NCBI GenBank assembly: GCA_034766995.1
Contig: CM068313.1
Coordinates: 12,955,512-13,019,511, forward strand
Reading direction: 5' to 3'
Origin: Acanthacorydalis orientalis
Taxonomy: Eukaryota; Arthropoda; Insecta; Megaloptera; Corydalidae
DNA length: 64,000 bases
Part shown: positions 28,401 through 41,400 of the stretch, one piece after another
Position numbering within the stretch: the stretch's first letter is position 1
Layout of the letters: each line of letters begins with the position of its first letter
Translations under genes and position numbers: made by a program
The notes under the pieces: model-generated
What the model saw: only the letters and a program-made list of their open reading frames with translations
Told to the model about the DNA's origin: nothing
Databases searched by the model: none

Positions 28401-31400
28401 TGTCTATGTAATTCCATCTTTCGACGATTGTATGAAGCTTCAGTCTTTTAAGGGTATTTACAATCATCTATACAAAAAGAGATTTTATACGAAATTTTAA
28501 AATTCCTACAACTTTTATGAATACAAACCATAATTTTCTATAATTGATGTGATTTATAAAACTTATCAAAAAAATTTATGTATGATAAAAAAAGTGATTT
28601 GTATTTATAAAAGTTATAAATTTTGTATAATATATGTTTTTAGAGCTTGTATTTGTTAAATTTTTCTCAATTATCTATAAAAACAATTTATATAAACTAT
28701 TTTGATTGAAATATGCGTGCCTGCATCTAAACATCATAAAGTTTTCTATTTAAAAACTGTTTCTAATTTTTTTTAGAAATGCAGGTGCATATTGTTTAGA
28801 TTTATTTCGATATTTATATTTTCTCTTTTTCGACAAATAACAAGATTTTAATTTCCTTGTATTACGACTTATGCCATTGAAGATACGATTATAACAATTT
28901 TAATCAAGTTTTCTATATTTTTCATTTGACACTTTGACGTTAAATATCATATAAAAATAAATTAAAGAAATATATGGATTGAAATTGCAAATAAAAAAAC
29001 TCAAATTTAAGATTAGTTTAAAAAAAATCAATTTGGAGTATCAATTTGAAATTTTAAAGGTAATTTCATTCGTGTTTAAATAAACTGTAATAAATATATA
29101 ATATACAAACTTAAATGGCATACCGAGGTAACATATTTCTGGGATAAATAAATTTCATTATTCTTAGAATGAAATCAAAACTCATTAAATTTTAATTAAA
29201 TATATAACAGTGAAATACCGATTTGAAAGACTTATATGTTTAAAGGGACGTCTGAGTTGTTTTTTCTATTGATGAACTTTGTTACTTCATGAAATATTTT
29301 TAGTACTTAAATATCAGTTCTTCTATTGAACGTAATTTTAAATAAACATTTCGTATATTATAAATAAATAATTTTCTTCTTACAAGTTATAGAAATATAC
29401 GTTCAAATATTCTAAAGTTATATGCAGTTCATCAGAGAAACAACTGAATTGATTTGAAAAAATTAAATTTTTAATTCTACATTTATGTATTTTCGAGCAT
29501 GTTAGGATCTTTTTTTTTGCCGAAGAATATTTCAGAAAGTAAGATTTTTCTGAGGTTAATAATTTTAAATATTAACCAATTGGCAAAATTTACTTACAAC
29601 ATTTAATTTTTACATGAACGTGTACATTTATTGTGAGATGAAAAATAACTTAATTAGAACAAAAGGTAAATTATTGCTTTTCATAAATTTGGAATGAATA
29701 TTTCATTAAAGAACAGATAAGAAATTTAAATTATTTTTTTCATATATTAATGTTTTTTTTTCAAGATCATTAAAAAAATTTGAATAGATTTTTGAAATAA
29801 AATATGTTGACATTCAAAAAGAAATATTGTATTTTCTGTAACCAATAGGAAATACGAAAGTGTGTAAATGATAGTTTTGATAACTATCTGGTGAATATTT
29901 GAATGATAATTGATCTAATATTTGTTTAATACTTTCTAACTCTTTGAAAGTGAGTAGTGAGTTAGAATAGCGTCTGTGTAATAATATTATGTTGTCTATT
30001 ATTTAATAATACACTTGTATGTCAGCGAGGGCAACTAACTACTTCATTCCATAACAAAGTATAATTTTTCAGAAAGACTGTCTCCAAAAAATTTATACTT
30101 ATTACTTACTTAAAGTATTTATTACTGAGTTTAAGTTCACTTTCACAAATTAATTTTTATTCTTTCAAACTAAACACTATTTTCTTATTAAAAAAATCAA
30201 TTATCGATTATTGATCATTTTGATAGTTGCTTATGACCTTTCATGCAGTTAAATGTTCTCAACATGATTGATTCGTAAGCGAAATACGCATAAGTAATAA
30301 TGAAAATGATCTACTATCAACTATTGAATATTTTTTACTAAGAGACATTTGTATAGTTTGCGGGAGAATAAAGATTAGTTTGAAAATATAACTCAAAGAA
30401 ATTTAAAAAAAAATTAAAAATAAAGAGTTGTGCTTCAAAGAGTTACGGTAGTCTGAATGAATGGAATTTTAAAATTGGTAAATCTTTTATGTATAGTGTA
30501 GTATTTAACCCTTAATAAGATATAGTTATAATATTTATGGTGTTTCGTTTCACATAGTTATACATGTTTTTATTTGCTACCAAGCAAATACAAAAATTCG
30601 ATATAAAAACAATAGCATACTCGTAAATATATAAGTAATGAATCTGGAAAATAAACATTAAGAAATTTAACTATTCTTGATAATTTTTCTATAAATAATA
30701 ATTGTCAAGTAAAAAAAATGTGTAGCAAACCTTATTATACAGTTTTAAATGAATTGTGCTTTTGCCTTATAGAAAGTTAGTAAAATAAATTAATTTATGT
30801 TGTAGATAGAGTAGTAATTGTGTTAATTTCTGTTGATGTATAGTTGAGTATAAATATTTTTTACATGTTATATAAAGATTGTATGTTTTTACCGTTCCGA
30901 AACAACCATGTCACAACACGATCAAAAAAAAGAACACATGTGCCAATATTAAAAAAGTTACACAAGAAAGAAATATGTATATATAAACGTATGTAGATAA
31001 GACAAAGAGAAGAGAGCGTCTTCTGCAAAAATTACTGATGACAGTAAGTTTCGACTGCACGTCAATTTGTTTTACCTTGATAGCCAATCACATTGTTTCT
31101 ATGGTATGTTCGCTGGGGATAGTGGTGATCGGACATTTTATGATTGACCGCGTTGTTGTTATAGTGATGGTTTGCGTGTTCGTTGTTGTTGGTTATGATG
31201 TTGTTGTGGTTTTTGAAAAAGGGTTTTCTGCGGCGCGCATACATCTCGGCATTGGGATGCGAGCCGGGGAGGAACTGAGGGTACACGTGGTGAGACCATT
31301 GAGGAAACAGTGGACGCACACTGCCCTCTGCGTACGTGCACAACGTTCGTTATTTACAGGCGGGCCGCACGACGTTCGGCACGAAAAACAAATATATATA

Positions 31401-33159
31401 TCGGACATGAGTGATATATACAGTGGTGCCGATATATCGGAGCGCGATTGTCAAACGTGCGTCTTAATCACATTATTTCATGTTTATGGTTAATAATTTT
31501 TTTTTAAATGTAATCAATCACCAGCATAAGTTCAGTTTTTTAACTCAACGGGTATGTACAATAGATTGCAGATAAAATTCGGAAAGATATCACATTATGT
31601 ATCAAAATACAAAGTGGATTTATTTTTTAAATTACATATCACATACTTGTGATCAACTGTACTAAGCATGTGAAACTTTTTAGATATATCAGATAAAAAA
31701 AATATAATTAAAAAATATTTATAACAAAACAACTATCAACTATTCTGGAGAGTTCTATTGTTTTTTAATAAATATTTTTTCCCGTTATAAACCCTTCACA
31801 AGAACCAATAATAAATGATGGTTTATATGCATTTCGAAAAGTTAAATATAGAATAACCAAATTGATTCAATTCCATTTCAGTTTTTTTGATATGATAGTA
31901 GACAAAGTGAGATAATATGATAGTAGACAAATGATTTTTTTACTTACACCACAAACCATAAAAAATGAGATTAAAAATATCCAATGAATAATTATTGATC
32001 ATTTTTGATTGTTGCCTATTTGCATTATCATTAGAGTAGAAAGTTATAGAAACATCAGGTTTTTTAGAAATATGGTATCGTTATCGAAATGCACATGAGC
32101 AACAGTCATAAGTGATTACTGAACATTTATTGAATGTATTTAATCAGATTTTTTGTTATTCGTGATTTGACTGAAAGATGAATGAGTGAAAATCCGTTGC
32201 GTTTTTTTTTTTTAAATTTTTAATATAACAATAACAAGTTTAATTTATTATTCAACAAAATGTTACTTTCGATTTAAAAAAAATATATTAGAGTTATCTC
32301 TCACATGCATAATTTTTGATTATTTTCTTTTATGAGCTTAAAGGGATATTTAATACAAAATATGGTTAAATGAAATAAAAGCATTCAAGGATAGGTTTAT
32401 TATACAGTTATATAAGTATACTTATATAGTTATATAAAGATTGTTTAATAATCATCTCATACGTTTTGACGTACGGTAAGAGATTTTATTAAATTGCAAA
32501 GAATGTTCGGTAAGAATGATTGCAATGAACAGATTTCTAAAATTATTTGAATAGAGTATCAAAAAAATAAAAACATTTGTAATATGAAAAAATAAAATGC
32601 AGTACTGACTTCATATTTCGTATAAAAAATAAATCCAATTAAATATTTTAAACATGAAAAACACAAAATAGATAACCAGACTGAATGAACAACATATAAT
32701 ATTTTCCAAATTTCATCTGCAATGTGTATTTATTTCGGCTATTTTCGGTTTCGCGCAGATTATTAACAGATTAAACGATGTTTAATATATATATTAAATA
32801 TATATTTTAAATAAACACTACTTAAAAATACTGTGCTGTATTGGACACAGAACAAATTCAAGCACACATACATCACTTCCACATCAAAACTCTAAAACGT
32901 TAAAACATTTACATAAAAAAGTCATTAAATAGATACAGAAAAAAATCAATAAACGTCCAAAAATATCATTTATGTATAACAATTGTCTAACAGGATAGAA
33001 CAATATTCCAATATAAATCTATGTTAAAATATAAATATATATATACACGTTTTGAACTGATCGCGACGTCCACATAATTCGATCGTCAAGAAATTTCGTG
33101 CACAAAATTAATCATAATTAAAATATAAATACATCAAATGAAACGAGTATAAATATATC

Positions 33160-33192
<33 letters not shown>

Positions 33193-33193
33193 C

Positions 33194-33256
<63 letters not shown>

Positions 33257-36200
33257 TAGATAGATAGATGAACTTTATTATTAAACCAGAAACCTTTTGA
33301 AATTCTCCTGAAATAATATATATCTTAATCAAATGTGATAAAAAATGTATTTATGCAAAAATTAAATATATCTGAATATTTGAATATCTCATGATTGAGT
33401 TCGAATCGGAAATTAAATAAAAATAGGAAATTGCAAAATAGTATTTGATACCACAACATTTATCAATAAATGATGTAAAAAAAATAGTTTGCGGTTGAGA
33501 TGAAATAGTCATTTATATATATTTATACAGATAAATATTGTTAGAACAGAATGATTGCACATGAAACTATATACTCTTCTTTTTTATTTGCATTTAAACA
33601 ATTTTATTAAAAAAATGTGGTGTTGAAGTTAATTTACCTTATTAAAAACACAATCATTTCTAAACAATAAGTCTAGTAAACAATTACATAAAAATTAAAT
33701 ATTTCAAATTGTTAATAATTATAAGAAATATATGAAATGTACGCTATACTCCGTAGGTAGACTACTGTTCACATTTTCCAAAATGAGACTTTCATATCTT
33801 AATCTGTCGAAAAGTTTTTTTTCTTAAAAACAAAATTAAGTTTAGTTTCTCCATTTCTCAGATTTACGGTTTTTAATCGAGGCACAATATCGTAGAGCAA
33901 TAAAAAAATAGTCATTGTATAAATAATTATATTAATTGTATATTCTAAATACATTCTATTTCTTGCTCAATGAGAATAAAAAAGTTTACACGAGGGGATA
34001 AACATAAATCCATATAATATGTAGTTCACTGCAACAGCATATTAATGAACTTTTTATTTTTTTGTCAATTAATAAGACTGAAACAAACAGAAAGAGATAT
34101 AGAGTATTGAAGATGTAAAAATGAAACAAGTGAATAGAAAGCTATGACAATTTCAGTGCCAACTAAATAAATTCCTCACGGGATTTTGTTTTCGGTGTAT
34201 AAGACAGGAAACAACTTTGAAAATTTGAAAAAGTTTAAGGAAAAATAGCTTCAAGACTTTGAGTAGAAATCATAGGAATTCATAACGATATGAAGGCTGG
34301 TTTTCGAATTTTATTTTAGGAACAAAATTGAGTTGTAGTGAAGAAAACGGTTAATAAACATTTGAAAGTGACTTAACTAGATACGTATAAACTCTTGGAA
34401 CCAGAAAAGAAGGAAACTAGAGTAGAGTTCATCAAATATTTGTTGACAATTTTAAAAATTAAGATTAAAAAACATGAAACTTACACGAAACAGTCGATCT
34501 AGTAAAAGTTTTTGGAGGTGAGTTCAGAATGTTTTCAAAAATGTATTGATACTGGGCGAGATAATGTTCAGAAATATTAAATAATTACTCATGCAGAGAA
34601 AATAAGGAGACATTCTATTTGTATTTGAGTTTGAAAGGCATGTCTAATCACTCGTACATTGATAATCATAAATTAAAAATATTAGTTTTATCTCTAAATT
34701 CACAATTTGCCATTTTAAAAAATAAATAAAATGTAATTTACAGTACTTCATTTTTAGACAGAATATTTTTTAAAGAATTTAAAGAAAACTATAATCTTTT
34801 CAGATAAATTGAATTTACAATGGCATGAAATAAAGGAAATACTCTTTTTAAATTAAAAAAATTAACTGTAATAGAAATTAAAAAATTCTTGTTTTCTCAA
34901 ATATTTTGTTCAAAAATTATTAAATATATACAACCTATTAATAAAGTGTATTAAAAATTTATCTTAAAATTCTATGATGCAATACGATAAATATGTTTTA
35001 AATTACAAATATACTTTCAAAACATTAAAAAATGGCTGAATTATAAGTTAGATTATACAGAAATATGAAATTGAAATCACCATCATTAACTGTAATATAG
35101 ATCATACGATTAATAGTTTTTTAAAAATAATTCAAAGTGAAGTTAAATATTTTGGCGATTTAAAAATTAGACACATTTATAAAAAAAATATCTCATCAAA
35201 CTACACATATATACATATATATATATATAAATTTATGAGATTTCTACTAAAATAAAAAACAGTTACCATATGTAACTTTATTTTTCATTAATGTGAGGCT
35301 ATGTTATATGAAAAGTTGATAAATAATGTTCAAATTTGACGTAGATATATATTTATTATTTCTAGATGACGATTAAGGTATCTGCTTTAATAAAAAAAAA
35401 ACAACAACTTGTATTTATGTAAACATAAAATAAATTTACATGCTTTAACTTGCATGTGTTGTGCGAAACATCCAACGTTTGAGTTTTGATAAAAAAATGA
35501 TGCAGTGGTATTTGCTTTGTTCGTTTATAACAACGGTCTGAAGCAGTTATTAACGTTACTCTGAGTCGTAAGAAATCTTCAAATATTGTTTTAGTTATTT
35601 ATTTTTTTAATAACGTAATATATTCGAGCAGTTTATATACACGTACAAAATATTGTTGAATTTTCGTTCATAGCTCCAACATTTTTGACCATATTTGTAT
35701 CGAAATTTTTTCTTATATTTTATACTAAAACAAGTCTTAAGATCAGAAAGTAAAAACGTACAGAAAAATATAAAATCATAATTAATAAATAAAAGAAATT
35801 TGAAAAAAAAATATTAAAAATTATTTCATTATATATAAAATTCAGACTTTTATTATAATTATACATTTTTTCATACTTTCATTTTCACAAAAAAAATAAT
35901 AGTAAAATAAAGAAACACAAAAAAATATTAAATCAATTATTTAAATTTCTCTATAAAAATGAGAGTTCAAAAATACTCTCTTAATATTCAATTCTTCAAG
36001 GTTGTCTTTATAAAATACATAGGAATTAATTTATTTTCTGAAACGTGGTAAGGAATTAGTTTGTTTCTAAGTTATACAAAGAAGTTATTTTTCATTTTAA
36101 GTTCATAATATTTCTATAATGTACTGTAACAATAAATTAAACTTGATTTAAATAAATTAATCATTTAAATGTAAGCAGAAAGTATAATTTTTATTACTGT

Positions 36201-37263
36201 ATTAACATTAACGTAATTAAAAATGTATGCGGATGGAATAACGAAATATTGACCAGTTCTATTTTTAGTTTTGGAGAAATTAATTGTTATGAATTATTGT
36301 TTCTATGGAGAATATCAACATTAATATGTAAAAACATTTATATAATTTTCTTTCATAAAGATTTTTTATCAGATATTTATTAATATTCGTTTATTAAATT
36401 CAATCTATTTGTATTTAAGTATCAAATGGGTTAGCTTTACCAACTTTTCTTAATCAACATTAGCACAGCACTTTTGGAACTACTAAGTACGCTTTGTTTT
36501 TCGTAGTTCCGAAAGTGCTGAGATGATGCTGGTAAAGATAAGAAGGTGTTAAGAAAGAGTTGATATAAATTGGAGTTAAAAAAATATTTTTTCAGATTAA
36601 TGAGTATTATTTCGATGGCGATTCCACCATCTTGAACGCATTAAAGCAGATTAAAATCTAACTAGATTAGATTTTTTTGTAACTTAGTATGTTAGGAATA
36701 TGAAATTATTATCAATTTTTTTATAAATAACAATCATAAATTATCAATAACAATTTTGATCACAAAAAAGTTTGTGTTTTGAGTAAAAAAAATACTTGCA
36801 TGAAATTGAAGTAAGTCACAGTTTCAGAATTATACTCGAATGTTATTAAATCTTTGATTTCTTCGGTATATGTTATCGTCAGGCAGATTACTTGAACCAA
36901 TTGAATTCAAATAAACAACCCGACAATAAAATATATTAAATTTGATTATAGAAAATAACGACTCAAAACAGTAGTGTCCACGCTTGTATTGAAATGGCTC
37001 ATGGGTATACACGAAGTAGAATAATGTGACACTATTATTGATAGCAGGAGCCGCTATTTTAAAAAAAGAATAATTTACGAAATATATATTAAAAACGAAT
37101 GTTTTTGTTCTAAAAATTCATTCGACGAAATCTGAAAATTCAACAATATTTTAATCGTAAAATTGACTGAAAAACTTTGACTGTGTATTTCTTCAGAAAT
37201 ATTTGAAGATTCCTTAAAAATATACGTTTTGTGCTGAAGCTAAGTGTACTGTGACAGCAGTGT

Positions 37264-37319
<56 letters not shown>

Positions 37320-38427
37320 TAAAGTTATAATTGCTCTTTTTGTCGAAAAATTTACAAATCTAAAGACCGTTATCATAAACAGTGATTTATCTATTCATAA
37401 CAAACATTACGAATAACGATTTTTTTTTACAAATAAGTTTGTACATTACCTGATGGGCTACCGGAATGGTGTGAAGTTTCGTTATTTCTTATTGCCGGTA
37501 CGGGACTTGGGGCCCTTATCGACATAGGTGGCTCCAGGATATCGCGGTATTTCGATACCATTAGCACGGAAATGAAGTACACGATTGCCAAGGATAGGAA
37601 CTGGGCCTGTTTTGTCTCCTCCTGGAAATAAATTGTCGGTGTTTTAAATATGCGTAATGTGATTGATAAACAATGGTTCATCAATCATATAAGTAATTGT
37701 TAATATTGTATAATTAAGTCTACGTGGGTCGGATAATAAGTATGGTAAAAAAGCAAGTTGAAGACATTTTTTTGAAAAAATATCGATTTTATTTCTCAAC
37801 ATAGTCTCCATTGAGGGCTATACACTTGGTCCAGAGAGTCTGTAAAATGTACATTGTCAGTGGCGATAACATCCTCATTTGACGCGAACTTCTTCCCACC
37901 GAGCCAAATTTTCAAGTTTGGGAAGAGGAAGAAGTCGCACGGGGCAAACCTGGACAACAGAGGGAATGAAGAATCAATTCGAAGAATAATTCGTGCAATT
38001 TTGCCATTTCGACGGTCGATTTGTGGGGCGGCGCGTTATTATTAACACATTAAAATTTCAAAACTATTTATAAAGAATAATATGAATAAAAACGTACGTT
38101 TTCTTGCATTTTATTTCTAAAAGACTCGAAAATACCAGACAGTTCCAAATTATTGAAAACATTATTCAAAAAATATTTTGATACTTATTTTTCGACTAAG
38201 GTCCTTTATTTAAAAACGAATATTGTATTTATTTATACAGATTTTTTTCTAGTGCGAAAATTAATCGAAATTACTTACCACATCTCTATAAATAACAGCA
38301 CGTAATCGATTTACGTCCATGTCTTGTAAAAGCTTTTCAGGATCTTTAACAGGACTCATTTGATTTGCGAGATTTTCTACAACGTTCTGAAAAAAGACCT
38401 ATTTTAAATAAATCAATAAATATACTT

Positions 38428-38498
<71 letters not shown>

Positions 38499-41400
38499 GA
38501 AACGTTTTAAATTTAATTATCGAGGAACTTTTGTGATATTAAAAACAAATATTAAAATAGTGCATCATAATTTTTTATATTAAATAACAAATCAATGAAA
38601 ATACTTTAATAAATTTATATTCAAAAATAAATAATGAAATATGTTTTTCATATTCCACTTTTCAATGAATTAAACACTTATATTTTTTTCTTATATTTAT
38701 ATGTTCTTATAGAACAACATTTTTCTAAATATTTATTTATTTTTCGATTCACATATTTATAAGAAAATGATTTAAACCATAACAGAGAAAACCCGTTTCG
38801 TATTTTCAATTGAATTGATAACCAAAACACAACGATTTTAATATATTTTTATTATTATCTATTCTGATATACTTATTCGCATTTCGATGGCAATGCCATC
38901 ATACAATGTGAGAAAGAAAAATATTTTGAGAAATTATTAAATTTTCCATTATCGTTTGAGTGAAAGCACGGAAGCAAGAGATATTTTGTACTTGAACATT
39001 AAGGATTATGGTACTGAAATGAGAATTAGTGTATCCAAATAGATAATAGGCAATAATTTGGACATTTTCATAAAAGGAAATTTTATAGAATTTGCGTTGG
39101 ATTTACCAACAGTTTTTGAAAATAATCGTGTCATTAATTTTGCATAATGGAGATCATAGATGAATTAAACTATGTAGTTCAATTAAAGAGTTTTCCGTGG
39201 ACTTAATATGCGTTTGTTTAAAATATATTTGATGAACATTAAACTTATGAGTTGTTAAATAAGTTGAAATTTCTATCAAATAACTGACTTCTCATTTTAT
39301 ACTACACCAATAACTAATATGCTCAACAGTTTGAAAACACATAAAAATAGTTTCTTAGACAATCGATTCTATATACACACATATAATAAATATATTTATG
39401 TTTACTAACATCTAAGAAAAAAATCTATTCTAATCGAAAAAAATAAAATTAAATCAATGTATAATTCAAAATAAATCCGAACTATATTTAAAAAGTAGAT
39501 AATCATGCAACGGAGAGTTACTATACCTTTGGAGATGCTTGCGCACCACGGATGAGCGACTGGATATGCGCAGTCTTACCACCGGAAATGACCGGTGGCG
39601 GTGCTAGCACGGCGTAAGGACGCCCACGTTCCTTGCACTCGAGACAGTTGCGCACGGCGCACGTGCAAACCTGATCAAGCAATCACACCACACTATGTAC
39701 AGTATCTGTGTGTATTTACAGGAGAAAGATCACGACAGAAAGAAACATAAAGAAATAAAATGGATGATGATGATGATACGGTGTAAAAGAAATGTAGAAT
39801 GCGATGATAGATGGTGACGACAATGAGTTGAACTTGGTATTTTCAGGATTTTCCATACCGAGGTTTTCTTATGTATATATATATATATACACACTTTCAG
39901 TATATATATATATATATATATACTTTCGGTATATTTCTAATATATATCATACCAGAAGTCTTTGTTTTAATAAAGTAAGTAAAAAGAGTAACTAAAACCT
40001 AATTCCACGTTTAAAAATTCAAAACATTAAATTTCTATGAGTATAGAAACAATAAACTCTGAACCTCTGATAGAATGTGTTTATTTTTATTACAAATGAA
40101 GACAACAATACTGTCAGATCGTTCAGAAATTTTTTTAAGAAAAAGACGATTTTTAACAATTTAAACAATTTTGGTGAATAGATAACTTTATATTTTACCT
40201 AACACATTGATGAACAAACTGTTATTATTAGAAGCTTTATGAATTGTCAGTAGGTGAACGAGGTAACTGCTATTGTTAGTGTTAAATAAATTACAAATAT
40301 TTACAGTTAAATAAATAAGGACGCAGAGAAAAAAACAAACAGAAAATTGTTTTCTTATTCATTTTGTTTACTGTACAATAACTATAAAGTGAATGGTTAA
40401 TTTGTTTTCTTGTAAGTTGATAGGAGGCCAAAAAGTATTAGAATAATTTCAGGCATAATCCATATGTAGCCAGAGCGCAATTACTGATAAATTATTAAAT
40501 AATATATTCATAAGGTCGTCATTCTGCAATTGTCGGTGCGTGTCGTCTCATTTAAATTTGAATTGTTTAATATTTTATAGGTACTGTACGTTTACGGTCG
40601 GTTATACTTGAATCATTTTGACAGAGTTCCAGGAAACTAATACAAGAATAATGAAATAATTTGGACTAAAAGTACAATGAGAGTAAAAATGTGTGTTTAC
40701 TGAGAAAAGACAGAAACCTAAATTTAAATCAGTCGTAATAAAAATCAAGAAGGCTATACATTTTGGAACTCAATGAAAATTTAAAATTGATTTAATGTTA
40801 TTTTATATTAAAATAAAAAAAAACAACCAAATATTCCATTTTAATAAATAAAATATTTCTTTCATTGTCTATATAGTTTAAATATATTATTTTATGAAAT
40901 GAAAATTTTTTTTTTGATAAAATTCTTTGAGGGTTATTAACCTTAAAAATATAAATAAAGATTCATAAAATGAGTGGATTTTTGTGAAGTCTCCTCTTGA
41001 TATTTTATATACAGCATAATAAATATGTTTTTACTGAGTTCATTATATTTTCTGCTACAGATTTTGACTTACTTTATCGTCATGTAGATAGATTTAAGTA
41101 CGTTAGATCTGTTTAAGTCACTTTTGTTTACTTGAAGACGACGAAAGTCAAAATTGGCTATAGAAAATGAAGAGAATTTGAAAGTAGCTTTAACAATTAA
41201 AATAGAATACCGATTAATGAAAGATATACAGGAAAAAAATGATAAAATCTTCCCACACGGTAAAGTCATATCTAACTTTAAAGTTAGAAAAAAGATTAAG
41301 AAAAAAATTTATTTAGAATAAAATGTCAATTTGCATATAATTTTTCAAAAATATAAATATATGCTTCATAAATTAATTCTTCACTCATCCTACAAAAACC

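Larger units (their letters stand above)
23471..37449. other. 14-kb intron of rg between exons 19 and 20
   Basis: Phase-1 intron. Holds a Tigger-like pseudogene (24569-25396), fold-back family copies (26440-26555, 30126-30390, 31933-32200, 36565-36800), the candidate cassette exon (31076-31327), a long compound AT/GATA microsatellite (33160-33269) and a hairpin (36454-36531). The rest is AT-rich sequence with no recognisable gene. Confidence 0.8.

Noticed and set aside
31038..31493. 151-codon plus-strand frame overlapping the candidate cassette exon
   Set aside because: Composition is Val-rich with no recognisable domain. The minus frame has splice sites and the matching phase, so the plus frame is the more likely shadow.
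34080..34680. Possible transposase remnant (aaacagtcgatctagt and surrounding blocks)
   Set aside because: Frames are too broken to assign to any family; similarity to a mariner tail is only suggestive.
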